Origin: Paraburkholderia kururiensis JCM 10599 = LMG 19447
Lineage (GTDB): Bacteria; Pseudomonadota; Gammaproteobacteria; Burkholderiales; Burkholderiaceae
NCBI RefSeq assembly: GCF_003986935.1
Contig: NZ_RJZE01000006.1
Location: 1 to 64,000 of the forward strand
DNA length: 64,000 nt
Direction: 5' to 3'
The notes under the pieces are model-generated. The model was not told the DNA's origin. It worked only from the letters and a program-made list of their open reading frames with translations, and did not search any database. Each line of letters starts with the position of its first letter. Position 1 is the stretch's first letter. This document shows positions 54,965-64,000 of this stretch, in pieces. The position numbers were made by a program, and so were the translations under genes.

Positions 54965-56398
54965 ATGGCCACGCTGCCTGCTGCGTCGCCAGTGCCGCTG
55001 TGTGTCGATCTCGACGGCACGCTTGCGCGCACCGATCTGCTCTTCGAAGCGTTCTTCGCGCTCGCAAGGCAGAATCCGCTCGCGTTGCTGCTGTGCATCG
55101 TCTGGATGCTGCGCGGACGCGCCTATCTCAAGGAGCAGATTGCGAAACGCGTGACGCTGGACGCAAGCATGCTGCCGTACAACACGCAACTGCTCGCCTA
55201 CCTGCGCAGCGAACGCTCGAGCGGCCGCGAACTGTATCTGTGCACTGCCACGCACGGCACGCTCGCGGAACAGGTGGCCACGCACATCGGCCTCTTTACT
55301 GGCGTATTCGCGACGCGAGGACAGCTCAATCTGCGCGGCTCGAACAAGGCGCGCGTGCTGGTCGAGCAATTCGGCGACGGCGGCTTCGACTACTGCGGCG
55401 ACGCGCGCGCCGACATCCCCGTATGGCGGCGCGCACGCCGCGCGATCGTGGTGGGGAGCCGCCACATCGAAGCGGCGGCGCGCAAGGTCAACGCAACGAC
55501 TATCTTCTTCGACGACAATCGGCACCGGTTGCCGCTCGCGCTCAAGGCGATGCGCCCGTACCAGTGGATCAAGAACGTGCTCGTGTTCGTTCCGCTGCTT
55601 GCCGCGCATCGGCTCGCCGACCCGCTCGCGCTGCGCGACGCCTGCATTGCGTTCGCCGCGTTCTGCCTGTGCGCGTCGTCGGTCTACCTGCTCAACGACA
55701 TGCTCGATCTCGACGCCGACCGCCGTCACGTGCGCAAGTGCAGCCGGCCGTTCGCCTCGGGCAATCTGCCGCTTTCGTGGGGTGTGGTGCTGACTGTCGT
55801 GCTGGCCACTGCGGCGGGCGGGCTGACCGTGTTGCTGCCTGCGCCGTTTGCGGCGGTGCTGGCCGGCTACTTCGCGGCCACGCTCGCTTATTCGATCGCG
55901 TTGAAGCGCATGGCGCTGGTCGACGTATTCACGCTCGCCTGCCTGTACACCGTGCGCGTAATTGCTGGCGGCGCAGCCACCGGGATCACGCTGTCGCACT
56001 GGCTGATCCTCTTCTGCGTGCCGATTTTCCTGAGCCTCGCCATGGTCAAGCGCTATGTCGAACTCGATGCGATTCTGCGCGAGGGCAAAGCCGAGGCGGC
56101 GGGGCGCGGCTACATCACGCAGGACATGTCGATCCTGCGTTCGTTCGGCACGGCCTCCGCGTATCTCGCGGTGCTGGTACTCGCGCTGTATCTGAATTCG
56201 CCCGAACAGAGGCTGCTGTACAGCCATCCTCCCGCGCTGTGGATGCTCTTTGCGCTCACGCTGTTCTGGGTGAGCCGCATCTGGATGTTCGCGTTTCGCG
56301 GCAGGATGCACGACGACCCGATCGTGTTCGCGTTTCGCGACCGCGTAAGCGTGGCGGTCATCGCACTGTGCGGCGCCAGCATGCTGCTCGCAATCTGA
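54965..56398 (+). CDS. HAD phosphatase-UbiA prenyltransferase fusion
   Basis: A 477-aa two-domain protein. Residues 8-190 are a HAD phosphatase: CVDLDGTLARTD with the nucleophile and acid D15/D17, TATHGTLAEQV, NKARVLVEQF and CGDARADIPVW. From about 200 a UbiA-type prenyltransferase begins at MRPYQWIKNVLVFVPLLAAH, with the Asp motif NDMLDLDAD at 244-252 and a second YSIALKRMALVDVFTLA. The UbiA half resembles decaprenyl-phosphate phosphoribosyltransferase; the HAD half could remove the 5-phosphate afterwards, a step done by a separate enzyme in mycobacteria. GGAG lies 7 nt before the ATG at 54965. Confidence 0.85.
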   Translation: MATLPAASPVPLCVDLDGTLARTDLLFEAFFALARQNPLALLLCIVWMLRGRAYLKEQIAKRVTLDASMLPYNTQLLAYLRSERSSGRELYLCTATHGTLAEQVATHIGLFTGVFATRGQLNLRGSNKARVLVEQFGDGGFDYCGDARADIPVWRRARRAIVVGSRHIEAAARKVNATTIFFDDNRHRLPLALKAMRPYQWIKNVLVFVPLLAAHRLADPLALRDACIAFAAFCLCASSVYLLNDMLDLDADRRHVRKCSRPFASGNLPLSWGVVLTVVLATAAGGLTVLLPAPFAAVLAGYFAATLAYSIALKRMALVDVFTLACLYTVRVIAGGAATGITLSHWLILFCVPIFLSLAMVKRYVELDAILREGKAEAAGRGYITQDMSILRSFGTASAYLAVLVLALYLNSPEQRLLYSHPPALWMLFALTLFWVSRIWMFAFRGRMHDDPIVFAFRDRVSVAVIALCGASMLLAI

Positions 56399-56440
56399 GG
56401 AACCTGGGGAGGAAGACGCCGCGCCGTGGCCCCCGCGGAC

Positions 56441-57388
56441 TTACAGCACGCCCGCGTACTCCGTTTCCGGCAAGCCGACCACGCCGGGTCTCACCGCGAA
56501 CACGGCGCCGTCGTCGTCGGATGCGCTATTCGCAGGCTGGATCGACATCACGAACAGCGTTTCGAGCCCACTCCCGCCGAACGCGCACATCGAAGGCTTC
56601 ACGGCGGGCACCGCGATCTCGCGGTCCAGCACGCCCTCCGGCGTGAAGCGCAAAACACGGCCCGCGTCGTTGGCGCAGATCCAGTAGCAACCGTCGGCAT
56701 CGACCGCCGCACCGTCGGGCCGGCCCGCGTAGCGATGCAGGTCGGCGAACACGCGGCGGTTGTGCGGAATGCCGGCGTCGGTATCGAAGTCGAATGCCCA
56801 GACGAGCCGCCGGGAAGGATGCGAATCCGACAAATACAGGGTCCTGCCATCCGGCGACCAGGCAAGACCGTTCTGCGTTACGAGCCCGTCGACAACCGGT
56901 GCCGACAGCATGCCTTCGGCGTCGAATCGATAAAGCGCGCCAGCCGGGTTGGCGAGCGACATGTCCTGCACCATCGTCCCGGCCCAGAAGCGCCCCTGGC
57001 GATCGCAGCGGCCGTCGTTGAAGCGCATGTCGGGCGCCGCGTGAACGGGCGTGGCGAGCCTTCGCACCTGGGCTCGCCACGCTGCGCCGGGCGCTGCGGT
57101 GAAATCCGCCGCGTTTGCCGAATCCGCCGTCTCCGGCAGCGTCACAGCAAAGATGCCGGTCTCCAGCCCCGCGATGAGCCGCCCACCGCGCGCAAACGCG
57201 ATGCACGCCACACGCTCCGGCAAGAGCCACTCGGTCCGCGCGCCGTCATCGATGCGCAACCGCACGATTTTTTGCGCCGGAATATCGACCCAGTACAGCG
57301 CGTTCTCCTGTGCGCGCCATACCGGGCTTTCGCCCACCTGCATGCGCCCCGCAGCGGCAATGCGTTCGACGTGGCCCGCGCCGCTCAC
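56441..57388 (-). CDS. SMP-30/gluconolactonase family aldaro-lactonase
   Basis: A 315-aa six-bladed beta-propeller lactonase. The metal ligands are recognisable: the Glu in GESPVW, the Asn in MRFNDGRCDRQGRFWAGTM, the Asn in TQNGLAWSPDG and the Asp in LYLSDSHPSRR. Coupled to uronate dehydrogenase, it would open the galactaro- or glucaro-lactone to the free aldaric acid. The GTG at 57388 overlaps the uronate dehydrogenase stop (GTGA) and has GGAG 9 nt upstream. Substrate is inferred from context. Confidence 0.85.
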   Translation of the reverse strand: MSGAGHVERIAAAGRMQVGESPVWRAQENALYWVDIPAQKIVRLRIDDGARTEWLLPERVACIAFARGGRLIAGLETGIFAVTLPETADSANAADFTAAPGAAWRAQVRRLATPVHAAPDMRFNDGRCDRQGRFWAGTMVQDMSLANPAGALYRFDAEGMLSAPVVDGLVTQNGLAWSPDGRTLYLSDSHPSRRLVWAFDFDTDAGIPHNRRVFADLHRYAGRPDGAAVDADGCYWICANDAGRVLRFTPEGVLDREIAVPAVKPSMCAFGGSGLETLFVMSIQPANSASDDDGAVFAVRPGVVGLPETEYAGVL

Positions 57389-58218
57389 CGGCCACGCTCC
57401 AGCGGCTCGCCCACCACGAACGCGCCGCCCTGGAAGCGTTGCGCGGGGTCGTCGTAGGCGGCGGTCGGCGCGCTCACGGGAAAGCGGTCTGCAAACTGCG
57501 CCGAGCTGTCCTGCGGACAGAAGCCGAGAAAGCCGACCTTGGTGTTGTCCCACCACTTCGCGGGGTTGTCCGATACGCCGTAGACGATCGCGTGTCCAAC
57601 ACGGTTCGTGAACAGCGAGCAGCGCACGAGTTCGACGAAATCGCGATAGCTGAGGAAGGTCACGAGCATGCGCGGATTCTTCGGCTCTTCGAACGACGAA
57701 CCAATGCGCAGGCACACCGTTTCAATGCCGAAGCGGTCGTAGTAGTACCGCGAAAGCGCCTCGCCGAAGCACTTGGTCACGCCGTAAAGGCTGTCGGGAC
57801 GCTGCGGCGAATCGGCGTCGAGTACTTCGGTCACCGGATGAAAACCGATGGCGTGATTGGAACTCGCGAACACGACGCGCTTCACGCCATGGCGCTGCGC
57901 CGCGGCGTAGAGGTTGTAGGTGCCGCGGATGTTGGCTTCGATCAGGTCGTCGAACGGCGCGTCCACCGAAATGCCGCCGAGGTGGATCACCGCGTCCACG
58001 CCTTCGAGCAGCGCATCCACCGCGGCGCGATCGGCCAGGTCGACGACCGATGCCTCTTCGTGTGCCGCGACAGCCTCGAGCGGAGCGACGTCCGTGATGC
58101 GGACCGCGTCCGCCCATTGTGCGAGCGGGCCGCGCAACTGTTTGCCGAGGTTGCCGGCCGCGCCGGTCAGAAGCAGCCGCCGGAAAGGTTTGCGCGGCGC
58201 CGCTGATTCGTTGCTCAT
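57385..58218 (-). CDS. udh: Uronate dehydrogenase
   Basis: Oxidises galacturonate or glucuronate to the corresponding lactone with NAD+. The 277-aa short extended reductase has the NAD loop LLTGAAGNLGKQL (G19, G22, G25), the acidic DITDVA/ITDVAPLE end of strand 2, and active-site Y145-x3-K149 in LYGVTKCFGEAL. The segment GISVDAPFDDLIEANIRGTY is characteristic of uronate dehydrogenases. It heads a two-gene operon with the lactonase, preceded by a LacI-type operator. Confidence 0.88.
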   Translation of the reverse strand: MSNESAAPRKPFRRLLLTGAAGNLGKQLRGPLAQWADAVRITDVAPLEAVAAHEEASVVDLADRAAVDALLEGVDAVIHLGGISVDAPFDDLIEANIRGTYNLYAAAQRHGVKRVVFASSNHAIGFHPVTEVLDADSPQRPDSLYGVTKCFGEALSRYYYDRFGIETVCLRIGSSFEEPKNPRMLVTFLSYRDFVELVRCSLFTNRVGHAIVYGVSDNPAKWWDNTKVGFLGFCPQDSSAQFADRFPVSAPTAAYDDPAQRFQGGAFVVGEPLERGR

Positions 58219-58294
58219 GAATGCCACCCAGATGGATTGAGGATTGAGTAATGGATTGGCCTCGCCCTGTCTCCGGGGCGCAGGCGGCGCGAGA

Positions 58295-58306
58295 GAAAAC
58301 GTTTTC
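58295..58306. promoter_or_regulatory. LacI-type operator upstream of udh
   Basis: GAAAACGTTTTC, a perfect 12-bp palindrome with central CG, as used by GalR/LacI regulators. It lies 77 bp upstream of the udh start codon. Confidence 0.75.
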
Positions 58307-58483
58307 CCGATAATAAGGTGGTGCGGTGAGCGAGTCAATCCGGCCCTACCGCGAACCAGGGATCGCCGCTTCGTCAAGTCCGGCGAGCAAAAGAAGCGCA
58401 TGCGCGACGGCAAAACGACATCGGTACGAGCAGGTGAGTGACAGCAGAGGCCGTCTTCCGCGAAAATGCAGTTAACAATTCGA

Positions 58484-58495
58484 GAAAACGTTACC
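58484..58495. promoter_or_regulatory. LacI-type operator just before the lacI-like gene
   Basis: GAAAACGTTACC matches the udh operator at 10 of 12 bases and ends 7 bp before the regulator's ATG, so the regulator probably represses its own gene. Confidence 0.7.
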
Positions 58496-58502
58496 TCCAC
58501 CG

Positions 58503-59495
58503 ATGAAGAAATCGTCCCCTACCATCCGTGATGTCGCCGCCGCAGCGGGTGTCTCCGTTGCCACCGTCTCGAAGTACATGAACGGCGCGCAGCGCTTTTC
58601 CGCGCCGGTAGAAGCCCGGCTGAAGGCTGCCATCGAGGCGCTCGGCTACCGCTCGAATCCGCTCGCGCGCTCCATGATCACCGGCAAGACGCGCACCATC
58701 GGTCTCACGGTTCTCGATATCTCCAACCCGCACTTCACGAACATCGTGAAAGGCGCGAACCGGGTCGCGCTGCAGCACGACTACACGCTGCTGCTGGTGG
58801 ATACCGAAGAAAACCAGGCGCGCGAGCGGCCGCTCATCGAGGCCCTGGCGCTGCGCGTCGACGGCCTGATCGTGAGTTCGCGTATGCCCGACGAAGCGTC
58901 GGACTGGATGCTCGAACTCAACAAACCCGTGGTGCTGCTGCGGCGCAGTCCGCATCTGCAGATTCCGAGCGTGGGCATCGACAATCATCTGGCCACCTAC
59001 ATGCTGGCGCGCCATCTCGTGAATCAGGGGCACCGGCACGTGGCGTACCTCGGCTTCGGCCAGGCGCGCGTCAACGACGAGCGGATTCGCGGCGCGCGCG
59101 AATGCCTCGCCGAGGCGGGTCTCACGCTCGAGGTGTACGACGCGCATGCGCCCACGGCGCAGGCGGGCGAGCGGGCCTGTTCGTCGGTGATGCTGGGTCC
59201 GTCCCGGCCCGACGCGGTGATCTGCTACAACGACCTGATCGCGCTCGGCTTCATGAAGGAAGCGGCCTCGCTCGGGTTCCGGCTGCCGCAGGACGTATCC
59301 GTCACGGGCATCGACAACGTGCCGTATGGCGAATACGCGTCGCCCGCCCTCACCACGGTCGATATCCAGAGCGAAAAGATGGGTGAGCTGGCCATGCAGA
59401 AGCTGCTCGAGGCGCTCGCCGGCAAGCGCGAAAGCGGCTACGCAACATTCGAGCCGCGCCTGATCGTGCGCGAATCGACCATCCGGCGCAATTGA
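58503..59495 (+). CDS. LacI-family regulator of uronate catabolism
   Basis: A 330-aa repressor. The N-terminal helix-turn-helix is TIRDVAAAAGVSVATVSKYM, with the hinge helix region PLARSMITGKTRTIGL. The periplasmic-binding-like effector domain contains VLDISNPHFTNIV, GLIVSSRMP and VICYNDLIALG. It diverges from udh-lactonase with two matched operators between. The likely effector is a uronate, aldarate or keto-deoxy sugar acid; this is inferred from neighbours. Confidence 0.88.
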   Translation: MKKSSPTIRDVAAAAGVSVATVSKYMNGAQRFSAPVEARLKAAIEALGYRSNPLARSMITGKTRTIGLTVLDISNPHFTNIVKGANRVALQHDYTLLLVDTEENQARERPLIEALALRVDGLIVSSRMPDEASDWMLELNKPVVLLRRSPHLQIPSVGIDNHLATYMLARHLVNQGHRHVAYLGFGQARVNDERIRGARECLAEAGLTLEVYDAHAPTAQAGERACSSVMLGPSRPDAVICYNDLIALGFMKEAASLGFRLPQDVSVTGIDNVPYGEYASPALTTVDIQSEKMGELAMQKLLEALAGKRESGYATFEPRLIVRESTIRRN

Positions 59496-59655
59496 GGACG
59501 CGCCTGAAGACGCGACCCGAGGCATGGCGGGCTGAACGTCGCGCAAGTCACACGTTCGCCCGGTAGCGCCTTTAATGAAAAGCGTTGCCGCTCGCCCGAT
59601 TGATGTTGTACGATGACCGATGTCTACAACGAACCGCGCGCAGCGCACGTCCACC

Positions 59656-60567
59656 ATGACCCCTCAAGAGCTGAAGACAGTCCTTTCTTCGGGCCTGCTG
59701 TCGTTCCCCGTCACCGACTTCGACGCCAATGGCGATTTCCGCCCGGACACCTACGCGGCGCGCCTCGAATGGCTTGCGCCCTATGGCGCGAGCGCGCTCT
59801 TCGCCGCAGGCGGCACCGGCGAGTTCTTCTCGCTCCAGCCGGGCGAGTTCACGGACATCATCCGCACCGCGGTCGAAACCTGCCGCAACAAGGTGCCGAT
59901 TCTCGCCGGCGCCGGCGGCCCGACGCGCACCGCCATCGCGTTCGCGCGCGAAGCCGAGCGCGTGGGTGCGCAAGGCGTGCTGCTGCTGCCGCACTACCTC
60001 ACGGAAGCGTCGCAGGAAGGCCTCGCGGCCCACGTGGAGGCGGTGTGCAAGTCGGTGAACTTCGGCGTGGTGGTGTACAACCGCGGCGCGTGCCGTCTGC
60101 AGGCCGACACGCTGGCGCGCCTTGCTGACCGCTGCCCGAACCTGGTCGGCTTCAAGGACGGCATCGGCGACATCGAATTGATGGTCACGATCCGCCGCAA
60201 GCTGGGCGACCGCTTCACGTATCTGGGCGGCCTGCCTACGGCGGAAGTCTACGCAGCGGCGTACAAGGCGCTTGGTGTGCCCGTGTATTCGTCGGCGGTG
60301 TTCAACTTCATCCCGAAAACGGCCGTCGAGTTCTACCAGGCGATCGCCAACGACGATCACGCGACCGCTGGCCGTCTGCTGGACCAGTTCTTCCTGCCGT
60401 ATCTGGAAATCCGCAACCGCCGTGCGGGCTACGCCGTGAGCATCGTCAAGGCCGGCGCGCGACTGGTGGGCCACGACGCGGGTCCGGTGCGCGCACCGCT
60501 CACCGACCTCACCGAAGAAGAGTGCGCGAAGCTCGACGCGCTCATCAAATCGGTTGGCGCGCAGTAA
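59656..60567 (+). CDS. kdgD: 5-dehydro-4-deoxyglucarate dehydratase
   Basis: Dehydrates and decarboxylates 5-keto-4-deoxyglucarate to alpha-ketoglutarate semialdehyde. The 303-aa DapA-type barrel has [30 protein letters not shown] and the Schiff-base Lys167 in [14 protein letters not shown]. The ATG at 59656 gives [20 protein letters not shown]; an ATG at 59620 would add 12 residues. It is downstream of the LacI-like gene and faces the GntR gene. It takes the product of glucarate dehydratase encoded at the window end. Confidence 0.92.
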   Translation: MTPQELKTVLSSGLLSFPVTDFDANGDFRPDTYAARLEWLAPYGASALFAAGGTGEFFSLQPGEFTDIIRTAVETCRNKVPILAGAGGPTRTAIAFAREAERVGAQGVLLLPHYLTEASQEGLAAHVEAVCKSVNFGVVVYNRGACRLQADTLARLADRCPNLVGFKDGIGDIELMVTIRRKLGDRFTYLGGLPTAEVYAAAYKALGVPVYSSAVFNFIPKTAVEFYQAIANDDHATAGRLLDQFFLPYLEIRNRRAGYAVSIVKAGARLVGHDAGPVRAPLTDLTEEECAKLDALIKSVGAQ

Positions 60568-60637
60568 CGAGTAACGGCACGCGCCAGGCGCCGCCGGTTG
60601 TGCCCCGGCGGCGCGCAGGCAAACATTCAATCGGGAA

Positions 60638-61414
60638 TTAAAGCGAATCGCCGCCTGCCTGCTCGGCCGCCTCGTGGGCACGGCGCAGCCGCTCCCGGCT
60701 TTTGGCGAGGTGAGTTCGCATCGCGGCGCGCGCCGCCTCCTGGTCGCGCCGCGCAATCGCTTCGTAGATGTCCTCGTGCTCCTGCCCGAGGCGCGCGGCA
60801 TAACGGTCGGCATCGTCCTCCGCGAAGCTCGCCGAATTCAGGCGCGTGCGCGGAATCAGCGTCGTGCCCAACTGCGACATGATGTCGACGAAATAGCGGT
60901 TGCCCGTGGCTTTTGCAATCTGCAGGTGAAACGCGTAGTCGAGCGTCGCGGTTTCGCCGCCGGATTTTGCCGCGGCTGAAATAGCGTCGAGCGCACGCCT
61001 CAGCGCGGCCAGGTCCGCCGGCGTAGCGCGCTGGGCCGCGAGACTCGCGCATTCGCTTTCGAGGCTGATGCGCAGTTCGAGAATGGCGAGCACGTCGCGA
61101 ATCGTCGTGATGGTGGCCGGATCGATACCCACCGGCCGGCTCGCGCGCTCCAGCACGAAGCTGCCAATGCCATGCCGTGTCTCGACCAGACCGCTTGCCT
61201 GCAACCGCGAGATTGCCTCGCGCACCACCGTCCGGCTCACGCCTTGAGCCAGCATGACTTCGGTTTCCGTCGGCAGTTTGTCGCCTGGGCGCAGCGTGCC
61301 GGCCTCGATCTGCGCCGTGAGCGCGTCGACGACTTCCTGGGCAAGGCTGCGCACGCGACGGCGGGGCGAAACTCCCGCTGGGCTGGCGGGCGGCGGCACG
61401 GTAGGCGCAGACAT
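60638..61414 (-). CDS. FCD-domain GntR-family regulator
   Basis: A 258-aa FadR-type repressor. The winged helix has LAQEVVDALTAQIEAGTLRPG, KLPTETEVMLAQGVSRTVVR and AISRLQASGLVETRHG. The C-terminal FCD domain has ILELRISLESECASLAAQ, a His in DYAFHLQIAKATGN and HEDIYEAIARRD, which usually bind metal and a small acid. It diverges from the aldarate transporter with a palindromic operator in between. Confidence 0.88.
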   Translation of the reverse strand: MSAPTVPPPASPAGVSPRRRVRSLAQEVVDALTAQIEAGTLRPGDKLPTETEVMLAQGVSRTVVREAISRLQASGLVETRHGIGSFVLERASRPVGIDPATITTIRDVLAILELRISLESECASLAAQRATPADLAALRRALDAISAAAKSGGETATLDYAFHLQIAKATGNRYFVDIMSQLGTTLIPRTRLNSASFAEDDADRYAARLGQEHEDIYEAIARRDQEAARAAMRTHLAKSRERLRRAHEAAEQAGGDSL

Positions 61415-61512
61415 GATGGGCAAAATCCTCGCGACAGACCGGCAGGCGAATGCTGTCCGGTCCAAGGCTCGTTTAAGGGTTAACGCGGGGTAGGTCTCTC
61501 AAAGCTGAGTTC

Positions 61513-61542
61513 ATTATACTGCGTCACATGTCATCTGATGAC
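61513..61542. promoter_or_regulatory. GntR operator with overlapping promoter elements
   Basis: GTCATCTGATGAC at 61530-61542 is a perfect 13-bp palindrome. A perfect minus-strand TATAAT lies at 61518-61513, so the palindrome would cover the -35 region of the regulator gene. A plus-strand TATACT overlaps at 61515-61520. Confidence 0.6.
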
Positions 61543-61666
61543 TGATGATATGGATTCCGATCCAGCTCTCGAGCGCCGGCCGTCGTCGTATTCCCAAGAT
61601 CGGCTCGCGTCCGCCCAACCGCGGCAATCCACCGCCAGCAGTCCCTTCCGGTTCCGGTCCTTCGTC

Positions 61667-63118
61667 ATGACTGAATTCAACAAACGTATCGGCGCTTCGG
61701 CAGAAACGGCATCCGCCATCGTTCAGCAGCCGTCCGGCGCGAACGTAAGCGCAGCAAGCGCGGCAAGCGCGCGGAGCGACGCACGGCGCACGCGCGCTCG
61801 TCACCTGATCGTGCTCATGCTGTTCGTCGTGACGACGCTCAACTATGCCGACCGCGCCACGCTTTCCATCACCGGCACGGCGATGGAACACGCGCTGGGC
61901 CTCACGCCCGTCTCGATGGGCTACATCTTTTCGGCATTCGCATGGGCTTATGTGATCGCGCAACTGCCAGGTGGCTGGCTGCTCGACCGGTTCGGCTCGA
62001 AGCGCACCTACGCGCTCAGCATCTTCTTCTGGTCGGTGCTCACCATGATGCAAGGCTGGGTGGCCGGGCTCGCCGTGGGCACCGCGGTCGCGGCGCTCTT
62101 TGCGCTGCGCTTTCTCGTCGGCGCAGCCGAAGCGCCCTCTTTCCCGGGCAACAGCCGTGTGGTGGCCACGTGGTTCCCGACCGCCGAGCGGGGCACCGCG
62201 GCCGCCATCTTCAATTCGGCCCAATACTTCGCCACGGTGCTGTTCGCGCCCATCATGGGCTGGATCACGCACGCCTTCGGCTGGCCGCACGTGTTCACGG
62301 TGATGGGTCTGCTCGGCATTCTGATCGCCGCCCTCTGGATGAAGACGGTCTACACGCCGCGCGAGCATCCGTTGATCAATGAAGCAGAGCTGCGCTACAT
62401 CGAAGAAGGCGGTGCGCTCGTGGATCTCGACCGGCAGCGCGGCACTGCGGCCACAGCGCGGCCCGCGCCGCGCGTGAAAGTGGGCGCGTGCCTCAAGGAG
62501 ATGCTCGCGAGCCGCATGCTGCTTGGCGTCTTCATCGGCCAGTACTGCATCACCACGATCACGTACTTCTTCCTCACGTGGTTTCCCATCTACCTCGTCC
62601 AGGAGCGGCACATGTCGATCCTGAAGGCGGGATTCGTCGCGGCGATTCCGGCGATCTGCGGGTTCCTCGGCGGCGTGCTGGGCGGCGTGATCTCCGACGC
62701 GCTGCTGCGTCGCGGCCATTCGACGACCTTCGCGCGCAAGGTGCCGATCGTGGCCGGCATGCTGCTCTCGACCGCGATGATCGCGTGCAACTACGTCGAC
62801 ACGCAGTGGCTCATCGTCGCGATCATGGCGCTCGCGTTCTTCGGTAAGGGCGTGGGCGCGCTCGGCTGGGCCGTGGTTGCCGATACGGCGCCCAAGGAAG
62901 CGAGCGGCCTGTGCGGCGCCCTCTTCAATACGTTCGGCAACACGGCGGGCATCACGACGCCGATCGTCATCGGTTACCTCGTGCAGGGCACCGGCTCGTT
63001 TGCGGCCGCGCTCGTGTTCGTAGGCGCCAACGCGCTCGTGGCCGTCGGCTGTTATCTGTTCGTGGTGGGCGAAATTCGCCGCGTCGAACTCAAACACTCG
63101 CTGATCGCTTCGGCATGA
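61667..63118 (+). CDS. gudP: MFS aldarate (glucarate/galactarate) transporter
   Basis: A 483-aa, 12-segment transporter of the anion:cation symporter (GudP/GarP/phthalate) family. The first segment [21 protein letters not shown] has the family's NYADR motif; [18 protein letters not shown] is the loop 2-3 MFS motif; [23 protein letters not shown] is typical of aldarate and phthalate porters. The ATG at 61667 leaves a 45-residue Ala/Ser-rich cytoplasmic start; a frame extending to 61538 is less likely because it crosses the operator. Glucarate dehydratase follows at 63246. Confidence 0.88.
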   Translation: MTEFNKRIGASAETASAIVQQPSGANVSAASAASARSDARRTRARHLIVLMLFVVTTLNYADRATLSITGTAMEHALGLTPVSMGYIFSAFAWAYVIAQLPGGWLLDRFGSKRTYALSIFFWSVLTMMQGWVAGLAVGTAVAALFALRFLVGAAEAPSFPGNSRVVATWFPTAERGTAAAIFNSAQYFATVLFAPIMGWITHAFGWPHVFTVMGLLGILIAALWMKTVYTPREHPLINEAELRYIEEGGALVDLDRQRGTAATARPAPRVKVGACLKEMLASRMLLGVFIGQYCITTITYFFLTWFPIYLVQERHMSILKAGFVAAIPAICGFLGGVLGGVISDALLRRGHSTTFARKVPIVAGMLLSTAMIACNYVDTQWLIVAIMALAFFGKGVGALGWAVVADTAPKEASGLCGALFNTFGNTAGITTPIVIGYLVQGTGSFAAALVFVGANALVAVGCYLFVVGEIRRVELKHSLIASA

Positions 63119-63245
63119 TGTTGCGCCTCACGTCACGTCGCGCACCCCACTGCTGTCTTTGCCGCGTGGCAGCCCTGCCGTACGCCGCCACGCTTCTGTG
63201 CCTCACTCGCTGCTCCGGCGTTTTTTCACCCCACTGCATCTGACC

Positions 63246-64000
63246 ATGAACGCTTCCGATTCCCTGCGCCCCACCGACGCGCCGCGCGTCACTGACCTCC
63301 AGGTCATTCCCGTCGCCGGCCGCGACAGCATGCTCTTGAACCTGAGCGGTGCGCACGGCCCGTTCTTCACGCGAAACCTGGTAATCCTCAAGGACAGCGC
63401 CGGACATACGGGCGTGGGCGAAGTGCCGGGTGGTGAAAAAATCCGCCAGACCATCGACGATGCGCGCCCGCTCGTGGTGGGCCAGCCCATCGGCGCCTTC
63501 AACAATGTGCTGAACGAAATGCGCCGGCGCTTTGCCGACCGCGACGCAGGCGGCCGTGGCTTGCAAACCTTCGACCTGCGCACCACGATTCACGCCGTCA
63601 CCGCGCTCGAAGCGGCGCTGCTCGACCTGCTGGGCCAGCACCTCGGCGTGCCGGTCGCGGCACTGCTCGGCGAAGGCCAGCAGCGCGACGAGGTGGAGAT
63701 GCTGGGCTACCTGTTCTATATCGGCGATCGCCGCAAGACCGACCTGCCCTATTCCGAAGGCGCCGATGCCACCGATGACTGGACGCGCCTGCGTCACGAG
63801 GCTGCGCTCACGCCGGAAACGGTGGTGCGCCTCGCGGAAGCGGCGCACGCGCGCTACGGTTTCAACGACTTCAAGCTGAAAGGCGGCGTGCTGCGCGGCG
63901 ACGAAGAGATCGCGGCCGTCACCGCGCTCGCCGAACGCTTTCCGCACGCGCGCATCACGCTCGATCCGAACGGCGCCTGGTCCCTCGCCGAGGCAATCCG
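63246..64000 (+). CDS. gudD: Glucarate dehydratase, cut by the window end
   Basis: The first 251 codons of an enolase-superfamily dehydratase that converts glucarate to 5-keto-4-deoxyglucarate. The N-terminal capping domain has [18 protein letters not shown] and [15 protein letters not shown]. The barrel shows the K-x-K pair K210/K212 in DFKLKGG and the metal ligand D240 with N242 in LDPNG, five residues offset from E. coli GudD. No stop is reached before 64000. It lies 127 bp after the transporter and supplies substrate for KdgD. Confidence 0.94.
   Translation, partial: MNASDSLRPTDAPRVTDLQVIPVAGRDSMLLNLSGAHGPFFTRNLVILKDSAGHTGVGEVPGGEKIRQTIDDARPLVVGQPIGAFNNVLNEMRRRFADRDAGGRGLQTFDLRTTIHAVTALEAALLDLLGQHLGVPVAALLGEGQQRDEVEMLGYLFYIGDRRKTDLPYSEGADATDDWTRLRHEAALTPETVVRLAEAAHARYGFNDFKLKGGVLRGDEEIAAVTALAERFPHARITLDPNGAWSLAEAI

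Overview
The window looks like a chromosomal segment of a Burkholderia-type betaproteobacterium, probably Paraburkholderia (an inference, not a database match). The evidence is high GC with Burkholderia-style proteins, the pstSCAB-phoU-phoB-phoR order, adjacent divergent ppx/ppk, the carA-carB-greA and glmM-folP-ftsH-rlmE clusters, and uronate/glucarate catabolism genes.

Bases 1-19168 are an accessory island that ends at the 3' end of a tRNA-Pro(UGG) gene. It carries a truncated IS66 element that cut off an HNH endonuclease gene, an HNH-ABC ATPase fusion, and a frameshifted WYL-like gene. Next comes a three-gene set: an OLD ATPase/TOPRIM nuclease, a small zinc-ribbon ORF, and a protein with a PD-(D/E)xK-like pattern. 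A large zinc ribbon-TPR-CHAT caspase-like protease follows, with a 180-aa single-membrane-segment partner. After that is a mobile-element module: a TraK-like protein, an inovirus Gp2/YfjJ-like protein, 21-bp iteron-like repeats, a 601-aa unknown protein and a helix-turn-helix protein. GC-poor stretches, long non-coding gaps and broken genes fit a defence island assembled by transfer. No integrase lies inside the window.

Bases 19169-51997 are core genome: sixA-like phosphatase, olsB-like acyltransferase, ppx and ppk (divergent), then the phosphate regulon read leftward from pstS to phoR with tandem Pho boxes, then glmM, folP, ftsH, rlmE, yhbY, a DUF4149-like protein, greA, carB, carA, an MFS gene with a frameshift, mltD, gloB, a methyltransferase, rnhA, dnaQ, tRNA-Val(CAC) and a membrane protein.

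Bases 52246-56398 are four overlapping or tightly packed genes resembling the mycobacterial decaprenylphosphoryl-arabinose route (DprE1-like oxidase, DprE2-like reductase, GtrA-like membrane protein, HAD-UbiA fusion).

Bases 56441-64000 form a uronate/aldarate catabolic cluster. A LacI regulator diverges from uronate dehydrogenase and lactonase, with two matching operators between them. A dehydratase (kdgD), an FCD-type GntR regulator, an MFS aldarate transporter and glucarate dehydratase (cut by the window end) follow. Together they would carry uronic acids through aldaric acids to alpha-ketoglutarate semialdehyde.
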